From positions 1-8,330 of the forward strand of contig CALQBT020000094.1 of the NCBI GenBank assembly GCA_943328885.2: 8,330 nucleotides of DNA. Reading direction: 5' to 3'. This DNA comes from Bordetella parapertussis. Its GTDB lineage: Bacteria > Pseudomonadota > Gammaproteobacteria > Burkholderiales > Burkholderiaceae_C. Positions 7,076 to 8,330 of the stretch are shown piece after piece. The notes under the pieces are model-generated. The model ran no database searches. It saw only the letters and a list, made by a program, of their open reading frames with translations, and had not been told where the DNA came from. The position numbers were made by a program, and so were the translations under genes. Within the stretch, counting starts at the first letter, position 1. The number at the start of each line of letters is the position of its first letter.

Positions 7076-8314
7076 ATGACCACTCCCACCGAGAAGAAAC
7101 GACTGCCCCGCAAGGCCCTGCCCGCCGGCCTGCACCGCGATACCCTGGCCGTGCGCGAAGGCCTGCCCGCCACGCAATGGGGCGAGAACAGCGAGGCGCT
7201 GTTCCTGACCAGCAGCTATGTTCAACCCGATGCCGCCACCGCCGCCCGGCGCTTTGCCGAGGAGGAGGAGGCCTTCACCTACAGCCGCTTCAGCAACCCG
7301 ACGGTGATGATGATGGAGCGGCGCCTGGCCGCGCTGGAGGGCACCAGCGGCTGCATGGGCACCAGCAGCGGCATGTCGGCGATCCTGCTGCTGCTGATGG
7401 GCTTGCTCAAGTCGGGTGACCACGTGGTCTGCTCGCGCAGCGTGTTCGGCTCCACCATCCGCCTGCTGCAGAGCGAGATGGGCAAGTTTGGCGTCGAGTC
7501 CAGCTTTGTCTCGCAGACCGATGTGGACGAATGGCGCGCCGCGATGCGGCCCAACACCCGCCTGCTGATGGCCGAGTCGCCCACCAACCCGCTGACCGAC
7601 GTCTGCGACATCGCCGCTCTGGCCGACATCGCCCACCGCGGTGGTGCGGTGCTGGCGGTGGACAACTGCTTTTGTTCACCGGCGCTGCAGAACCCGGTCG
7701 AATTCGGCGCCGACTTCGTCATCCATTCGGGTACCAAGTACCTCGACGGCCAGGGCCGGGTGATCGCCGGCGCGCTGTGCGGGCCCGAGGACATTCTGCA
7801 GAGCAAGATGCTGCCGGTGATGAAGTCGGGCGGGCTCACGCTGTCGCCCTTCAACGCCTGGGTGGTGCTCAAGGGCATGGAGACACTGTCGGTGCGCATG
7901 CAGGCCCACAGCGCGCGCGCGCTGCAGATGGCCCAGTGGCTGGCCGAGCAGCCCCAGGTGGCCCGGGTGCACTACCCCGGCCTGCCGTCGCACCCGCAGC
8001 ATGCGCTGGCGATGGCGCAGCAGCGCGGCAGCGGCGGCGCGGTGGTCTCGTTCGACGTCAAGGGGCAGGGCGCTGACGACTTGCGCGCGCGGGCCTTCCA
8101 GGTCATCGATGCGGCGCAGGTGGCGTCCATCACCACCAACCTGGGCGACGTGAAAAGCACCATCTGCCACCCCGCCACCACCTCGCATGGCCGGCTCAGC
8201 GAGGCCCAGCGCCAGGCCGCCGGCATCGGCCAGGGCCTGGTGCGCTATGCCGTTGGTCTGGAGGACGTGCAGGACCTGCAGGACGATCTGTTGCGCGGCC
8301 TGTCGCTGCTGTGA
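7076..8314 (+). CDS. metZ: O-succinylhomoserine sulfhydrylase
   Basis: PLP enzyme of the Cys/Met metabolism family, 412 residues, that makes homocysteine directly from O-succinylhomoserine and sulfide, bypassing cystathionine. Visible motifs are TYSRFSNPT (68-76, whose Tyr and Arg hold the cofactor phosphate of the neighbouring subunit), TSSGMSAI (95-102, cofactor phosphate loop), ESPTNP, AVDNCF with Asp196 against the pyridine nitrogen, and SGTKYLDGQGRV with the PLP lysine Lys221. The DGQGRV extension after the lysine and the N-terminal TLAVREGLPATQWGENSEALFLTSSYV are, from memory, typical of MetZ rather than MetB or MetC. Family members are hard to separate without alignment, so acetylhomoserine use or a cystathionine synthase activity is not excluded. 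The position right after purF is the same as in Pseudomonas aeruginosa, which supports the name. Start ATG 7076 is 11 bp after purF, implying cotranscription. Third positions look even richer in GC than in cvpA. Confidence 0.93.
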   Translation: MTTPTEKKRLPRKALPAGLHRDTLAVREGLPATQWGENSEALFLTSSYVQPDAATAARRFAEEEEAFTYSRFSNPTVMMMERRLAALEGTSGCMGTSSGMSAILLLLMGLLKSGDHVVCSRSVFGSTIRLLQSEMGKFGVESSFVSQTDVDEWRAAMRPNTRLLMAESPTNPLTDVCDIAALADIAHRGGAVLAVDNCFCSPALQNPVEFGADFVIHSGTKYLDGQGRVIAGALCGPEDILQSKMLPVMKSGGLTLSPFNAWVVLKGMETLSVRMQAHSARALQMAQWLAEQPQVARVHYPGLPSHPQHALAMAQQRGSGGAVVSFDVKGQGADDLRARAFQVIDAAQVASITTNLGDVKSTICHPATTSHGRLSEAQRQAAGIGQGLVRYAVGLEDVQDLQDDLLRGLSLL

Positions 8315-8321
8315 GCCTGCC

Positions 8322-8330
8322 ATGAGTACC
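8322..8330 (+). CDS. Possible start of next gene, cut by window edge
   Basis: ATG AGT ACC (Met-Ser-Thr) begins seven bases after the metZ stop, on the same strand and with spacing typical of this gene row. Only three codons are visible and the preceding bases (GTGAGCCTGCC) hold no strong ribosome site, so no product can be named. Confidence 0.4.

Noticed and set aside
1..8330. Search for mobile elements, CRISPR arrays, tRNA or rRNA genes, riboswitches, toxin-antitoxin or defence genes
   Set aside because: Nothing seen: coding density is nearly complete, all genes are conserved housekeeping genes in a known order, and no long repeats or foreign-looking genes are present.

Overview
This window is a compact, all-plus-strand stretch of housekeeping biosynthesis genes from a high-GC genome, roughly two thirds G+C by eye with third codon positions dominated by G and C. 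The order is trpB (cut by the left edge), trpA, accD, folC, dedD (SPOR protein), cvpA, purF, metZ, and then the first three codons of another gene. The accD-folC-dedD-cvpA-purF block is the same as in E. coli. The purF-metZ continuation is known from Pseudomonas. Direct attachment of trpBA upstream of accD is typical of Betaproteobacteria. I infer a member of the Burkholderiales; protein style, such as the trpB C-terminal tail and the MGLLSYFKRK start of the SPOR protein, agrees, but I could not run a search.

Positions 1-1885 hold the two subunits of tryptophan synthase, joined by an ATGA overlap. After 18 bp comes accD (1904-2776), the beta subunit of acetyl-CoA carboxyltransferase. A GC-rich perfect hairpin followed by five T residues sits between accD and folC and looks like an intrinsic terminator or attenuator. 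folC (2836-4143) makes dihydrofolate and polyglutamylated folates. A promoter-like TGATAGAAT inside the folC 3' end may serve the next genes. dedD (4217-4960) and cvpA (4957-5463) encode inner-membrane proteins and overlap by GTGA. purF (5526-7064) starts purine synthesis. metZ (7076-8314) assimilates sulfide into homocysteine. No gap between genes is longer than 73 bp.

The genes share metabolic logic rather than a single pathway. PRPP and glutamine feed PurF. Purine synthesis consumes the 10-formyl folates that FolC polyglutamylates. MetZ makes homocysteine, which is methylated by a folate-dependent enzyme. AccD supplies malonyl-CoA.

I found no mobile element, CRISPR array, RNA gene, defence module or undescribed system. 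The points worth a second look are small: the accD/folC terminator, a candidate promoter inside folC, a lysine at a usually conserved serine in FolC, a tandem 8-bp repeat at the purF/metZ junction, and a low-GC codon patch in trpB.
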